The notes: generated by a model not told the origin, from the sequence alone. DNA of 64,000 bases from DASYKT01 sp963718105 (GCA_963718105.1 OY970352.1:1116001-1180000); one strand, 5' to 3'; shown: positions 51,747 to 62,059, counted from the stretch's first letter. Made by a program: numbers and translations.

Positions 51747-52205
51747 ATGAAAATGCTCATCGCAACCGACGCATCTGAATACAGCAACGCTGCCATCGAC
51801 AAGGGCCTGGAAATGCTGAAAACGGATGATATTGAAATAAAGATAGTATCGGTGATAGAGCCGCCGCTCACGACGGCCGAGCCTTTTGCGGGAGCGGTCG
51901 ATCTTTATCGAGAAACTGAGAACGCAGTGCACCGGCAGGCGGAAACCGCCGTCAGTGCGGGAGAAAACCGCGTACGAAGCCTGCTGGGCGCCAAGCTGCC
52001 GGAGAGTGCGCTAAGCACGGATATTTTGATCGGCTCCCCGGCGCGCCGGATCGTGGAAGAGGCGCAAAAATGGGAAGCCGATCTTATCGTTATCGGGTCG
52101 CACGGCTACGGTTTTTGGGAAAGGATGATGCTCGGTTCCGTTTCCCAATCCGTTGTGCAGCATGCGCCTTGTTCCGTACTGGTGGTGCGGAGGAGCGAAA
52201 ATTAA
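51747..52205 (+). CDS. universal stress protein UspA family
   Basis: About 152 residues, one Usp domain with the ATP-binding signature GSHGYGFWERMMLGSVSQSV and DLIVIGSHG. It begins MKMLIATDASEYSN. ATG 51747 lies nine bases after GGAGG; an ATG at 51738 would abut it. The gene overlaps the end of the opposing 52202-53062 gene by four bases (tail-to-tail stop codons). Such proteins bind ATP and act in survival under stress. No binding partner is suggested. Confidence 0.9.
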   Translation: MKMLIATDASEYSNAAIDKGLEMLKTDDIEIKIVSVIEPPLTTAEPFAGAVDLYRETENAVHRQAETAVSAGENRVRSLLGAKLPESALSTDILIGSPARRIVEEAQKWEADLIVIGSHGYGFWERMMLGSVSQSVVQHAPCSVLVVRRSEN

Positions 52206-53062
52206 CTGTCGTTACCGTCGCCGTCGCCATCGCCCCAGATGGAACTGCAAACCAGCTCGCCGGACATCGAACTCGCTCCCGGCGGCGCTATCAGGTCGAA
52301 TTTTCGTGGGATCGGGCTTTGCTCACCCAGGATCCAATAGTATTTGTAAAAATCTGAGGCCACATCGACGCCTTGATTGTAAATGTGGACCTCGTGAGTG
52401 AAATCAGGCACCTTGGTGAGCGTGCGATCGATCACGTCTTTCTGGTAGATCTTAACTGAGCCCGCTTCGATCTTGGCGCCGATGATACAGCCGACCGCGC
52501 CAAAATGGTCATCTATCACTTCGCCGGTAGGAAGCGCGATATCCATATCGTAGTTAGTATAGTTCTTGGTATAAAACAGGGCGTTGTGTACCCAGAGCGG
52601 GGTGATGACCTTCTCATTCGAGATCGGGACCACCGGTACGCCGCCGTGGATGTCATTGGTCATATTGACCAGCCAGCGAATATCTTCAGGATCGTTCCAT
52701 TGCCACGCATACCGGTTGAAGGGCATTCTTTGATTCAATTCGATCCGCGTCCGGGCCGGCTTATCGCCGGCAATAAATATCTCGTCAGTGGTCATCGGCA
52801 CGACCACCGTATCGTCGGACGAGATACTGCCGGTAGAAGTTTTTTCGATGATGCGGATGGAAAGTTGGTGAGATTCTTCGCGCAGAAACCTCATCGTTCC
52901 GCGCTGAGCATTGTCGACCATGTACCAGACGCCAAGACCATAAACGTAGAGGGTGACAGTGGCCGGCATAGCATCGATGGCGGAAGCGCCCCGGCCTTTG
53001 GAATCACAGTGTTGAATTTCAGGGTCAAAGGTATCGTGAGCAGGTATATCAACTCCTTGCAT
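52202..53062 (-). CDS. unknown protein encoded with the CHAT protease
   Basis: 286 residues, family not recognised. No signal peptide or membrane segment. It appears as a mostly beta protein (for example VTLYVYGLGVWYMVDN, YTNYDMDIALPTGEVI) and ends in an acidic tail GDGDGDGNDS. AAGGAG stands five bases before the ATG. It begins 55 bases after the stop of the CHAT gene on the same strand, with no terminator visible, so it is probably the third gene of the sigma-CHAT operon and a candidate substrate or partner of the protease. This is an inference from position only. Confidence 0.65.
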   Translation of the reverse strand: MQGVDIPAHDTFDPEIQHCDSKGRGASAIDAMPATVTLYVYGLGVWYMVDNAQRGTMRFLREESHQLSIRIIEKTSTGSISSDDTVVVPMTTDEIFIAGDKPARTRIELNQRMPFNRYAWQWNDPEDIRWLVNMTNDIHGGVPVVPISNEKVITPLWVHNALFYTKNYTNYDMDIALPTGEVIDDHFGAVGCIIGAKIEAGSVKIYQKDVIDRTLTKVPDFTHEVHIYNQGVDVASDFYKYYWILGEQSPIPRKFDLIAPPGASSMSGELVCSSIWGDGDGDGNDS

Positions 53063-53116
53063 AAATTCTCCTTCAGGGTGGGTTTTATTATTAGTAAAGA
53101 ATTGAGTTTGTTAAAA

Positions 53117-56100
53117 TCAGGCTTTTTCCAAACCGCCGATAGCGGCGAAAGCAGCCCAGTAAAATGGCGAATCAAATCTTTCGTCGCTAAGCATTTCCAA
53201 TTGTGCCGCGCGCAGAGCGGCGGCGATCGATAGCCCTTTTTCTTTTCGGTTGCGATGAAAAGCGGTCATCATAACGGCTGAGGCGGTGGAATCGATCTCC
53301 CAACGGCTAGCGACCACTGCGGGAACTCCGGCGGCAAAAAAAGTACGCGATACACCGACGGCCCCTTCACCGTGATAATAATTTTCCAGCGCAGTCTTAC
53401 ATGCCGAAAGCACGACCAGCTTGGTTTTGGGCAATTGGAGACTGCCGATCTCCGCGGAGGTCAGGTAATTTTCTTCGCCGGAAGACGGGCCGGCGAGAAG
53501 AAATTTTGAATACTGGGGAGAAAGTTCATTGGTAGAAAAATGGCCCGCGAAATGAAAGACATCGGCAGCGGGAAGGGAACCCAGAATATTTCTTTTGACC
53601 GCATCATTGCCTATGATGGTTTTTCCGGTTTGGTAAAAAGCGGCGCTGGCGCGTATCTCGCGTTCCGCGGCCGGCAGATCTCTAAGCCCGGGATTTTCTG
53701 CGCGGTCAAAGGAAGGGTTACCCACTCCGACAAAATTTTCTCCTGTGTTTCCAGCTCGGCTCTCTGCAATTTCCGAAAGCAATACGAAAAGAGTAGCGCT
53801 CGGTGAATAAGCAATACGATAGTTCTTAATGACATAATCTCCCGTATCAGGGCGCAGTGCCTCAAAGGGCAAATAGCAAAGAGTTTTATCGGGGACGATA
53901 ACAATGGTTTTTTCTTTATTAAGTAGATGCTCCACGGGTTGGATGAGCAGCGAATACAGCCCGGCCGGCATATTGCCCGATCTGCCGCGATCAGCCGCCG
54001 GATGCGATATGTTTTCAGTAAAGTCACGGACGCGCGTTTCAAGTTCGGCGGCGGAAATATCTTTTTCTACGCGCTGGACGGAAGAATCGGTTACCACCCA
54101 GATAAGCAATTTGTCCGGCAGAACCGCGTACTGCACCAATTGGGAACCGGCCGGTAGCCGGCGCTGAATTTCCGTTAAGGGAAGCACGCTGGTGACGCCC
54201 GGGCCCGCCACCGGGTTGATATTTACTTTGCTCAGATCATCAAGCAGAGAGCGGGCTTTGCCTTTTTCGATGTAATCGAAAGCAGCTTCGGACTGGCCTT
54301 TTTTTAACGCATAGCCGGCGGCAAACTCGTAGACGCTTTGCTCTTCAGAAAAAAAAGATGTCCGGCTCTCTTCCTCTTCGATCTTGCCGCGCAATTTTTC
54401 AGCCAGGGCCAGGACCGATGGCAGTGAATCTTCGATCTGCTCATTTTGTCCTAGTTCGCCGTTGCAAAGTAATTTTCCCTTGCGGGCGAGATAGCTTTTC
54501 AGAGTTTCGGCAGCGAATTGTTCGGTAAATAATTCCGTTGCGCGCCCGTAGCTATCCAGTGCTTGCGGGCAGTTATGAAGCGAGCGGTGGGCTTCCGCCT
54601 GCTGCAGAAGGGAATTGGCGACCATCCTTTTTTGCATCGGCCCGTCCTCGAGAGCGGAGCCTACCCTTAAACTTTCATCGGCTATGGAAAGAGAATCGGT
54701 GTAATTTTTTGTCGTTCGATAGGCGGAAGACAGCAGAAGAAAAGAATTGTGCACGACCGCGGGGTCTTTTACCTCCTCGCGGCTGAGCCGTACTCCCTCC
54801 ATCGCATAGGCCACTGCCGATTCGCCCAATCCGAAACGGCGCGACACCTCGGCCGCGACCATATAGTTACGCCACCGCTGGCGCGCGCTATTATAATAGG
54901 CCCCGTTTTCCTTTAAGCTTTTTTGCGAAAAGCCGAGGGCCGGGCCGGTCTCGTTCAATTGAGCATAGACATCAGCCAGTTGGGCGTTCGCCTTCTGGCG
55001 GCCATAGGCATCGGATATATCGCGCGCCAATTCAAGAGCCTCTTTGTTAATTCGAATCGCCGGTGAGAACCTGCTTAGCCGGATAGAGGTCGACGCGCTT
55101 TGCAGCAGCGCCTGTTCCAAAAGCCATTTGTGGCCCTTTTTTCGGCTGAGCCCCGCAAGAGAGTCGGAATTTTTCAAACTCTCCTCAGGGTCGGAATCCG
55201 CTTTGCAGAAATTGATCCAGCAATCTGTCTTGGCAGCCTCGAGGGTGTTTTGCGCCTGGGAAAACAACTTCCGGCTTTCAATGAATTTACCGAGCGCCTC
55301 GGAATGCCTGCTTTTCAGGCACAGCTCATAAGCTTCGGAAGTGAGGCTTTGGGCCTGCGTCAGGATAGCGCGCTCGCCGGTCCCGGTATTGCTGTAGTAA
55401 TCGGCCAGCTCGGAAAAAAAATTATCTCCGCTTCTTTCTTTCTCAAGCTTGCCTAAAAAATTAAGCGCCGAAAGCATGTGTTTAGCATCGTTCGGCGCTC
55501 CTTGCGCATCGGCGGAGAGAAAACCGCGCGCCAACTGTTCGGAAATCATAGTGCCGGTGACCATTTCTTTTGATTCACCGGCGATCTTCCATGCTTCTTC
55601 CGGATCCCCACGATCGTAAGCAAGCAGAAAATCATTCAAAACCTGGGCCGGCGTTTTGGCGCCGGAATTTTTTTCATCAAGCACTTTCAAAAAGTCGCGC
55701 GCCTCTTTAGCCCAGAGCGAAGAAGTATCTTTTTGCAGATATTTCTGCCAGGCATCGCGGGCGGCGGCATTGGAATTCAACTCCTGCAGACAAAGCGCGC
55801 GATTAAAAAGCGCCGGAAGATACACCGGGTCCGCTTTGAGCGCCGTATCCAGTTTTACCAGGGCGTTTTCCAGATAGCGCAGGCGTTTATCATCCTGATC
55901 TTTGGGAAGGCTTTTTGCCGTTTCCAGCAGGACCGCGCCGTGATCGGCATAAAATTGCGCATTCACCGGCGTGAAGGCAGCCCCTTTATCAAATTGTTGC
56001 AATGCCGTGGCGAAGTCGCTCTGCGAAGCATAATACAGGCCCAGGGCCCGGTATGTATTTGCGCCCGGCGTTTCCTCCGCGGCGGAGATAAGAAGAAGCC

Positions 56101-56710
56101 CCGCCTTATCCCGCGCTACCATGTCCGCCGGCGCCAAGCCTCCTCCCCGGGTATTGATGAGGGGTGCGTAATCCAATTCCGACAGCCGCGCCAGCGTCGG
56201 GCGCTGGTCCCGATACGCACTTCTAAAAGCTGCCAGTCCTTCCATAACTTTTCCCTTTGAGGAAAAATTCCAAAAAAGCCCGCCGCCCACGACCGCGACC
56301 AGCAAGCCGGCCATCACCAGCCGGAAAACTCCGGAAGCAAAAAGGTCGTTGACAAAAACACCGCGGGAGCTTTGCGAGGTATTTCTGCTACCCGCTTTGG
56401 CAGTTGCGCACACCCGCGCTTTTTTTGCCGCGTGTTCGCCTGCTTCTTCTCTTAGCGCCAGCATAAAACGAAATTTTGCCTGGCGTTGGGGAGAGGCCAG
56501 AAAGTATGTTTCGAATTTATCGATATCGGCGGTATCCGAGCGCCGGTCCAGATATTCTTCAATGAGCTCGGTTTCTACCCTCTCGACCTCAGCCTGAAAA
56601 GAAGCATCGGACATCATCCGTGTTTCTATCGTCTCCAGATCTTCCTCATTGGTAATATGTCCCAAAAGATACTGTCTGAGCGTAATTGATTCTGTTATGT
56701 CGCTTTTCAT
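53117..56710 (-). CDS. membrane-anchored TPR protein with C-terminal CHAT protease domain
   Basis: 1197 residues. The N-terminal region (1-90) resembles an anti-sigma-like helical bundle (LRQYLLGHITNEEDLETIE), without zinc ligands. One membrane segment (127-149) follows, then a long run of TPR-like helices (about 200-740), and at the C-terminus a CHAT (caspase-like) domain with catalytic His1057 in HFAGH and Cys1104 in VVLSACKTA, followed by the typical GEGAVGVSRTFFAAGVPAVV and SRWEIDST. This is a complete caspase-fold protease. The gene follows the ECF sigma gene by 64 bases. The sensing input is unknown; TPRs may bind a target or another sensor. Confidence 0.9.
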   Translation of the reverse strand: MKSDITESITLRQYLLGHITNEEDLETIETRMMSDASFQAEVERVETELIEEYLDRRSDTADIDKFETYFLASPQRQAKFRFMLALREEAGEHAAKKARVCATAKAGSRNTSQSSRGVFVNDLFASGVFRLVMAGLLVAVVGGGLFWNFSSKGKVMEGLAAFRSAYRDQRPTLARLSELDYAPLINTRGGGLAPADMVARDKAGLLLISAAEETPGANTYRALGLYYASQSDFATALQQFDKGAAFTPVNAQFYADHGAVLLETAKSLPKDQDDKRLRYLENALVKLDTALKADPVYLPALFNRALCLQELNSNAAARDAWQKYLQKDTSSLWAKEARDFLKVLDEKNSGAKTPAQVLNDFLLAYDRGDPEEAWKIAGESKEMVTGTMISEQLARGFLSADAQGAPNDAKHMLSALNFLGKLEKERSGDNFFSELADYYSNTGTGERAILTQAQSLTSEAYELCLKSRHSEALGKFIESRKLFSQAQNTLEAAKTDCWINFCKADSDPEESLKNSDSLAGLSRKKGHKWLLEQALLQSASTSIRLSRFSPAIRINKEALELARDISDAYGRQKANAQLADVYAQLNETGPALGFSQKSLKENGAYYNSARQRWRNYMVAAEVSRRFGLGESAVAYAMEGVRLSREEVKDPAVVHNSFLLLSSAYRTTKNYTDSLSIADESLRVGSALEDGPMQKRMVANSLLQQAEAHRSLHNCPQALDSYGRATELFTEQFAAETLKSYLARKGKLLCNGELGQNEQIEDSLPSVLALAEKLRGKIEEEESRTSFFSEEQSVYEFAAGYALKKGQSEAAFDYIEKGKARSLLDDLSKVNINPVAGPGVTSVLPLTEIQRRLPAGSQLVQYAVLPDKLLIWVVTDSSVQRVEKDISAAELETRVRDFTENISHPAADRGRSGNMPAGLYSLLIQPVEHLLNKEKTIVIVPDKTLCYLPFEALRPDTGDYVIKNYRIAYSPSATLFVLLSEIAESRAGNTGENFVGVGNPSFDRAENPGLRDLPAAEREIRASAAFYQTGKTIIGNDAVKRNILGSLPAADVFHFAGHFSTNELSPQYSKFLLAGPSSGEENYLTSAEIGSLQLPKTKLVVLSACKTALENYYHGEGAVGVSRTFFAAGVPAVVASRWEIDSTASAVMMTAFHRNRKEKGLSIAAALRAAQLEMLSDERFDSPFYWAAFAAIGGLEKA

Positions 56711-56774
56711 TAATCAGCGGTTCCTAAAAACAAACCCTCTACTATTTATGGAATAAAAAGGGGAAAACGTTTCA

Positions 56775-57332
56775 CTAATTTGTTAACCCCAGGCATTTTT
56801 TTACACAATCTTCCAAAAAAGCCTTGAGACGGTGGACCCTGATACGCAAAGTACCGGGATCAACCCCGAGCTCCGCGGCCATGGTTTTGCGATGCAATAT
56901 TTTGGCGCTGCTTTCCTCCAAAAAGTACTCCAGGACCAGGATGACCTGGTCGGCTGAAAGATTATTAAGACACTTCCGCAGGCATTCGAGCTCGCTGCCG
57001 AATTTGAAAGGGACCTCGAAAACCGGGTCGATCTCGACGGGGTCTTCGCGCCGTTTTTTTACGTGTTCCAGGTATATGTTGCGGGCGACGCCGTGAAAAT
57101 AGCCGGTCGGATCTCCGATAAAAGTATCCCGGATCTGCCTGACCTTGGTAGCTACGCGATCGATGGTGCGGTCGGCAAGGCTTTCGGCTTCGATACAGCC
57201 GCGCGTGATGAACATCTTGATCAGCCCGCCGCGGATGAGCTCATATTTCCTTCCCGCTTCTTCCCGGTCCGGATCGAGCCATTCGAGTAAGGTATTGAAC
57301 GCCTCGGGAGTAATTACATCATTACTTGGCAT
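56775..57332 (-). CDS. ECF-type RNA polymerase sigma factor
   Basis: 185 residues with region 2 (about 30-100, AESLADRTIDRVATKVRQI and GDPTGYFHGVARNIYLEHVK) and region 4 (about 120-180, RKTMAAELGVDPGTLRIRVHRL). It directs RNA polymerase to a set of target promoters, likely including its own. The CHAT protein's N-terminus is anti-sigma-like and may hold it inactive. It heads the three-gene unit. The 506-base gap upstream should contain its promoter. Confidence 0.88.
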   Translation of the reverse strand: MPSNDVITPEAFNTLLEWLDPDREEAGRKYELIRGGLIKMFITRGCIEAESLADRTIDRVATKVRQIRDTFIGDPTGYFHGVARNIYLEHVKKRREDPVEIDPVFEVPFKFGSELECLRKCLNNLSADQVILVLEYFLEESSAKILHRKTMAAELGVDPGTLRIRVHRLKAFLEDCVKKCLGLTN

Positions 57333-57838
57333 TTAAATTTCCAACCATCAGATCAAAATCGAAAATAGACAAGATTTTTCGAAATGGGCGGTATATAGAA
57401 AAAAATAACGCAATATGACCAAACAAACAAGTATCGGCCTTTTCCACAGGAGAGTAAAACAACGACGGCCCGGCGGGAAAGAACTATCGTTTGGCAGCCA
57501 AAATATTAATTGATATAGCAAAAGATATTCCGCACGGATAGGGGGGCATTGCTACGCCGCGGAAGGATGAAAGTTTAGCAAATTTTTTTGAAAATGACTC
57601 GCTCGTTGACAAATTTTTTTGACCGACTAAACTTGTTTCGTGAGCCGGATGATATCGATAACGAACGGACCGCTCCACCTGCCGCCGATATTTAATCAGA
57701 ATCTCGTAAAACTTGCTGCACGCCGGGTTTTTTGTAAAACAGTTAAACTGTATAATCAGAACCGGGCCACTCCGGCGCTAAATGTATAGGACCCTTTATT
57801 TTCCTGTCTGCGATTGTTTTTGAAAGGTATTACAAATT
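57333..57838. other. gene-free divergent control region
   Basis: Between the ECF sigma gene and the subtilase gene. On the plus strand TTGACA (57606-57611) is followed 16 bases later by TAAACT, and a TATAAT stands at 57751-57756; either could serve the subtilase. A-tracts and T-tracts occur near 57585-57620. No small gene or repeat recognised. Confidence 0.45.
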
Positions 57839-60800
57839 ATGAAAAAGAATAGAGTGAGCAATGTCTCAGGGCTTCACGGCAAGGTTTCCGCCATCGTCAG
57901 GTTTGTCTCGCGGAATATGGGCCTGGTGTTGTTTTTTATCGCTTTGGGTGGGGCGATCATGGCGCTCGGCGGAATGTTCGATCCGCTCGTCGGCACGGTT
58001 ACTTCGGCCCAATCGCGAACCGCGGCTGACATCAGGGGCAACATCAAAGGAATGCAGCAGGCTGACGAGCAAAAGATCTCGCCCGAAGGCCAGCGCCAGA
58101 TCGCTGCTCTGATAGAGGAAAAAGAATCGCGTACGCCCGCACAGAGGAAGATCGACTCCAATATTCTTTTTGAGATCAAAAAACAGCGCGGACAAGAAGT
58201 TGCCCGCGGCATTCCGACGCTCGAAACCGGAATTGACGTAAGCGAGAGAGGGCTGATCGGCGTCGATATCACCGCCCATGTGAACACCGGATTAATAGGC
58301 AGGCTCAAGGAGATGGGTTCCCAGGTCCTTGATACTCTTCCGGCCTACCGGAGCATCTATGCCAGGATGCCGCTGAGCGGGATCGAAGAACTGGCGGCGC
58401 GCAATGACGTCATTTTTATAATGCCCCATTCCGAGGCCCAGTTGTCGAAACCGAGATACGACGCGGCCAATGATATATCCCGGGGTTTTTGGAACAAGAC
58501 CTATACACCGGGTTTTCTGAATCAACCTTTTAGGGCGCCGCAGCGTGACTCTTTTGAGAAGCGGGCGGAAAGGGTGCGGGAGTTCATCAAGTCAAAGCTT
58601 GCGGATATTCGTCCGGAAGTGGGCAGCCAGCAGTCGCAGGGAGACAGCACTCACCAGGCGAATACCTATAGAACTTCAATCGGGCCGGACGGCAGCGGCG
58701 TCAAGATCGGGATCATCTCGGACGGCACCACCGCGCTGGCTTCGTCCCAGGCGCTGGGCGACCTGGGTGTGGTCAATGTTTTACCCGGACAGATAGGCGT
58801 CTGCCCGACCAGCACCTGCAACGAAGGCACCGCGATGCTTGAGATCGTGCACGACATTGCGCCGGGTGCGGATCTTTATTTTGCCACCGCGAATGCTACC
58901 ATCTCGCGGTTTGCTCAAAACGTGCGCGATCTGCGCGCGGCGGGCTGCGACATCATCATCGATGACGTTTTCTATTTTGTCGAGACCCCGTTTCAGGACG
59001 GGCAAGCGCCTTCAGTGGTCTCGAACACCAACGGCGGCGTCGTCGTCCAGGCGGTAAAAGATGTGACCGCCGCCGGCGCGATGTATTTTACCTCCGCCGG
59101 TAACCAGGGAAATCTCGATGACAATACCGCCAGTTGTTACCAGGGAGATTGGGTTGACGGCGGTACGCTGGCTTTGGCGGTCGGCGGCAACGTTCATGAT
59201 TTTGATGCGGGGGCCGGTGTCGCCCAGAGCGACCTGGTACAGGTAGGATCGGGTAATGCTATCAATCTTTACTGGGCGGACCCGCTCGGCGGTTCGGCGA
59301 ACGACTATGATCTTTACGTATTTAATAATGCGCTGACGGCGGTAGTGTCGTCGTCCACTAACATTCAAAGCGGGACGCAGGACCCGTTCGAACAAACAGT
59401 GGGAAGCACGACGAATAACCGCGTGGTGGTATTAAAGAAGACCGCCGCGGCAGCGAGATTTTTTCATGTGACCATCAACGCCAACGGCACGGGAAGACTG
59501 GGCACCGCGACCAACGGCACTACTAAGGGCCATAGTATCCCGGCGGACGCTTACGGTGTTTCGGCGACCCCGGCACAGGCTCCGGGACCATTTCCCGCGG
59601 CGCACAGCAACACCAACTTAACCGAGACTTTTACTTCTGACGGGCCGCGACGGATATTTTTCCTGCAAGACGGCACGGCCATCACGCCGGGGAATTTTTC
59701 ATCTACCGGCGGGCTCTTGCGGCAAAAACCGGATATCACCGCGGCTGACGGAGTGTCCGTAACGGGCGTGGGAGGCTTTCCTACCACGTTCTTCGGGACG
59801 TCGGCTGCCGCTCCGCACGCGGGCGCGATCGCGGCGCTGCTCAAGTCAGGATTGCCTTCGCCGACCAATGCGCAGATCCGCACGGCTTTGACCAGCACGG
59901 CGATCGATATCGAAACCGCGGGTGTGGACAGAAACACCGGCGCGGGTATCGTGATGCCGCAGTTGGCAGCGGCTGCGCTGGGGATAACGGCCCAGGCGCA
60001 TATCGCAAAAAATTCGCATACCGTGACGGAAGTCGCGAGTTTTAGCGACTCTGACGGACGTCTAGAGAAAAGTGAGCGGGGAAGCTTACTTATTTCAAGT
60101 TTAACCAACGTCGGTGCGGCTACTGCCACCGGCGTGACCGCCACCCTGACGAGCACCACGCCTGGTGTCGGTATTGTTACATCCGGGCCTCTTCCATATG
60201 CAAATATGGCGGCCGCGGGGGGCACGGCCAGTAACGCCACGCCTTATGTCTTCTTTTTAGGTTCAGCCTATGTCTGCAGTTCGCCGATCGATTTTGTGCT
60301 GACGGTGAATTTCACCGATTCGACGGCCAAGTCACAGGTCATCACTTTCCGATACGATCCTTCGACGACAACCATTACTTCGGCCGGGATCAATAACGCG
60401 CCGACGGCAGGGCCCTATACGACTGCTTCCGGAACTCAGACGAACCGTGTTAACCGTGACACCATCAGTTCGACCTGCGGAAATCCGAAAGCGGCGTTTC
60501 CGGGATCGGTGGCGGCTACTAACCCGCGTTATCACGCCTACACTTTCACCGCTACTAACACGGGCTGTGTCAGCGTTACCTTTGCGGCGGGGGGAACCGG
60601 TAATCCGAACGCGCTCTTTGCGACGGCCTATGTCGGGGCTTTCAATCCTGCCAGCATTAACACAAACTACGCCGCTGACCCTGGCGGCTCGCCGCTGGCA
60701 GCCACTCAACCGGTCGGCTTTACCTTTAATGTTACTTCCGGGCAGAGTTATACCATCGTGGTGGCGGAGGTCACGCCGAACGGTGCGAATAACATCGCAT

Positions 60801-61111
60801 ATACGCTCAACGTCAGCGGCCTGCCGGTGGAAATTTGTAACTTTGCAGGACCGACGGCGGCTTCGGTGCCGGTCGGCGGACGAGTCTTAACCGCGGGCGG
60901 TATGCCGATCAGACAGGCGACCGTCACTCTTCAGGATTCGAGCGGCATCCCCAGATACGCGGTCACCGGATCGCTGGGCTACTACCTTTTTGAGGATGTT
61001 CCGGTCGGCACTTATGTGATCGGCGTCAGCAGTAAGCGCTATACCATCCAGCCGAGGGTGCTTTCGGTGCTCGACCCGATAGAAGATGAGGACCTGATCG
61101 CGGAACCATAA
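57839..61111 (+). CDS. large secreted subtilisin-like serine protease (S8)
   Basis: 1090 residues. A basic N-terminus and hydrophobic signal (MGLVLFFIALGGAI) are followed by a propeptide region (about 60-280) and an S8 catalytic domain: Asp295 in IGIISDG, His338 in EIVHDIAPGA and Ser655 in FFGTSAAAPH. The domain contains unusually long insertions (e.g. about 400-600). After about residue 700, Ig-like and pre-peptidase-like beta domains follow, and the end is a carboxypeptidase-regulatory-like unit (GGRVLTAGGMPIRQATVTLQ). It is probably exported and used on extracellular protein. Its start is 506 bases from the ECF sigma start, with divergent orientation. Confidence 0.9.
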   Translation: MKKNRVSNVSGLHGKVSAIVRFVSRNMGLVLFFIALGGAIMALGGMFDPLVGTVTSAQSRTAADIRGNIKGMQQADEQKISPEGQRQIAALIEEKESRTPAQRKIDSNILFEIKKQRGQEVARGIPTLETGIDVSERGLIGVDITAHVNTGLIGRLKEMGSQVLDTLPAYRSIYARMPLSGIEELAARNDVIFIMPHSEAQLSKPRYDAANDISRGFWNKTYTPGFLNQPFRAPQRDSFEKRAERVREFIKSKLADIRPEVGSQQSQGDSTHQANTYRTSIGPDGSGVKIGIISDGTTALASSQALGDLGVVNVLPGQIGVCPTSTCNEGTAMLEIVHDIAPGADLYFATANATISRFAQNVRDLRAAGCDIIIDDVFYFVETPFQDGQAPSVVSNTNGGVVVQAVKDVTAAGAMYFTSAGNQGNLDDNTASCYQGDWVDGGTLALAVGGNVHDFDAGAGVAQSDLVQVGSGNAINLYWADPLGGSANDYDLYVFNNALTAVVSSSTNIQSGTQDPFEQTVGSTTNNRVVVLKKTAAAARFFHVTINANGTGRLGTATNGTTKGHSIPADAYGVSATPAQAPGPFPAAHSNTNLTETFTSDGPRRIFFLQDGTAITPGNFSSTGGLLRQKPDITAADGVSVTGVGGFPTTFFGTSAAAPHAGAIAALLKSGLPSPTNAQIRTALTSTAIDIETAGVDRNTGAGIVMPQLAAAALGITAQAHIAKNSHTVTEVASFSDSDGRLEKSERGSLLISSLTNVGAATATGVTATLTSTTPGVGIVTSGPLPYANMAAAGGTASNATPYVFFLGSAYVCSSPIDFVLTVNFTDSTAKSQVITFRYDPSTTTITSAGINNAPTAGPYTTASGTQTNRVNRDTISSTCGNPKAAFPGSVAATNPRYHAYTFTATNTGCVSVTFAAGGTGNPNALFATAYVGAFNPASINTNYAADPGGSPLAATQPVGFTFNVTSGQSYTIVVAEVTPNGANNIAYTLNVSGLPVEICNFAGPTAASVPVGGRVLTAGGMPIRQATVTLQDSSGIPRYAVTGSLGYYLFEDVPVGTYVIGVSSKRYTIQPRVLSVLDPIEDEDLIAEP

Positions 61112-61134
61112 TACAAGTCACAAGACTTTAGACG

Positions 61135-61175
61135 ACAGCCGGCGCGGAAATCCGTACCGGCTGTTTCAATTTTAG
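61135..61175 (+). terminator. intrinsic terminator after the subtilase gene
   Basis: ACAGCCGG (61135-61142), a 14-base loop, CCGGCTGT (61157-61164), TTCAATTTT. Confidence 0.7.
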
Positions 61176-61364
61176 ATTTGTGATCGTGGATTTTTGGATT
61201 TATTGGTGTCGTTTTGTGTGGTTTCGTGGTTTCAGTTCTTTTCAAATAATGAAAATCTGTTGCTAAAAAATAAAACTCGTCGTATTATCTGGGCATAATT
61301 AAGCGCTCTCCAAACTAAGTAGTACCGAATTTTAATTTTCTCTCACGATGTCAGGAGACATAAT

Positions 61365-62059
61365 ATGTATTGTCTTAGTTGTGGTGCCGCAAATAACGAT
61401 TTATCAAATTTTTGTCAGAACTGTGGCGCTTCTAGAGATCTATTTAGAGTTATACCTTCAGGACAAGAGGAAATCACCCAGGTTTCACAAGCCTTCAAAC
61501 AACCTCAGTATGCTCCTAAATCTGGAAATCAAAGCTTGGTTCTTATTATTGCGGGAATAATTGTAATTATGGCTGTAGGTGCAGCGGGTTATTTCTATGC
61601 AAAAAGTGAGATGAAACAAGCAAACCCTGTCAGTCAGAAAAACAATGACTCTGTATCTCAACAATTAAATTCCAAATCCAACACTTCTGAGAAACAAACA
61701 AACAGCGATGAAGAAGAATTGGCTAAACAGCAGAAAAACGAAGATAAGGAATTAAAAAGACAAGAAGAACTTGAATGGAAAAAGTTCGATTCGGTGGTAG
61801 AAGTAGAAGCTAAGAATAAGGCACAAAAGGCTCACCCGTTTCTACTATAGAAGAGACTGTCCAAATTGATAACACACCTGAAAGCAAAACTGATTCAGAG
61901 GTGATTTTCACTCGAACATTCAGATGCCGTTTAAGGGGAAAAATTTTAGGTAGGAACGTTCATGAGGTGGAAGTCAGAGTCCGTGCAAGATTTAGTAGAA
62001 AACGGGATTTCCCACATGAAATAATAAGCTCTGACGTTATTTCTGATAAAAAGGTTTGA
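61365..62059 (+). pseudogene. zinc-ribbon membrane protein, interrupted by a -1 frameshift
   Basis: The frame from 61365 encodes a zinc ribbon at the N-terminus (YCLSCGAANNDLSNFCQNCGA, two CxxC pairs), a linker, one membrane helix (about 58-80) and a charged coiled-coil-like stretch, and stops at 61850. From 61820 the -1 frame is open and continues as a coherent sequence (PVSTIEETVQIDNTPESKTD... to a stop at 62057-62059), adding some 75 residues. The join must lie between 61820 and 61847. A one-base deletion in the gene, a sequencing error, or an unusual programmed shift (CAAAAGG in the region) are possible; the last is least likely. Intact, it would be about 231 residues. AT-rich composition. 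Function unknown. Confidence 0.65.

Noticed and set aside
59551..60240. A 229-codon minus-strand frame in the subtilase gene
   Set aside because: Val/Ala/Pro-rich mirror of a Gly/Thr-rich region; the catalytic motifs are on the plus strand.
61820..61850. Programmed -1 frameshifting
   Set aside because: The heptamer at the junction is not in the right register for a classical slippery site and no stimulatory structure was seen; mutation or sequencing error is more likely.
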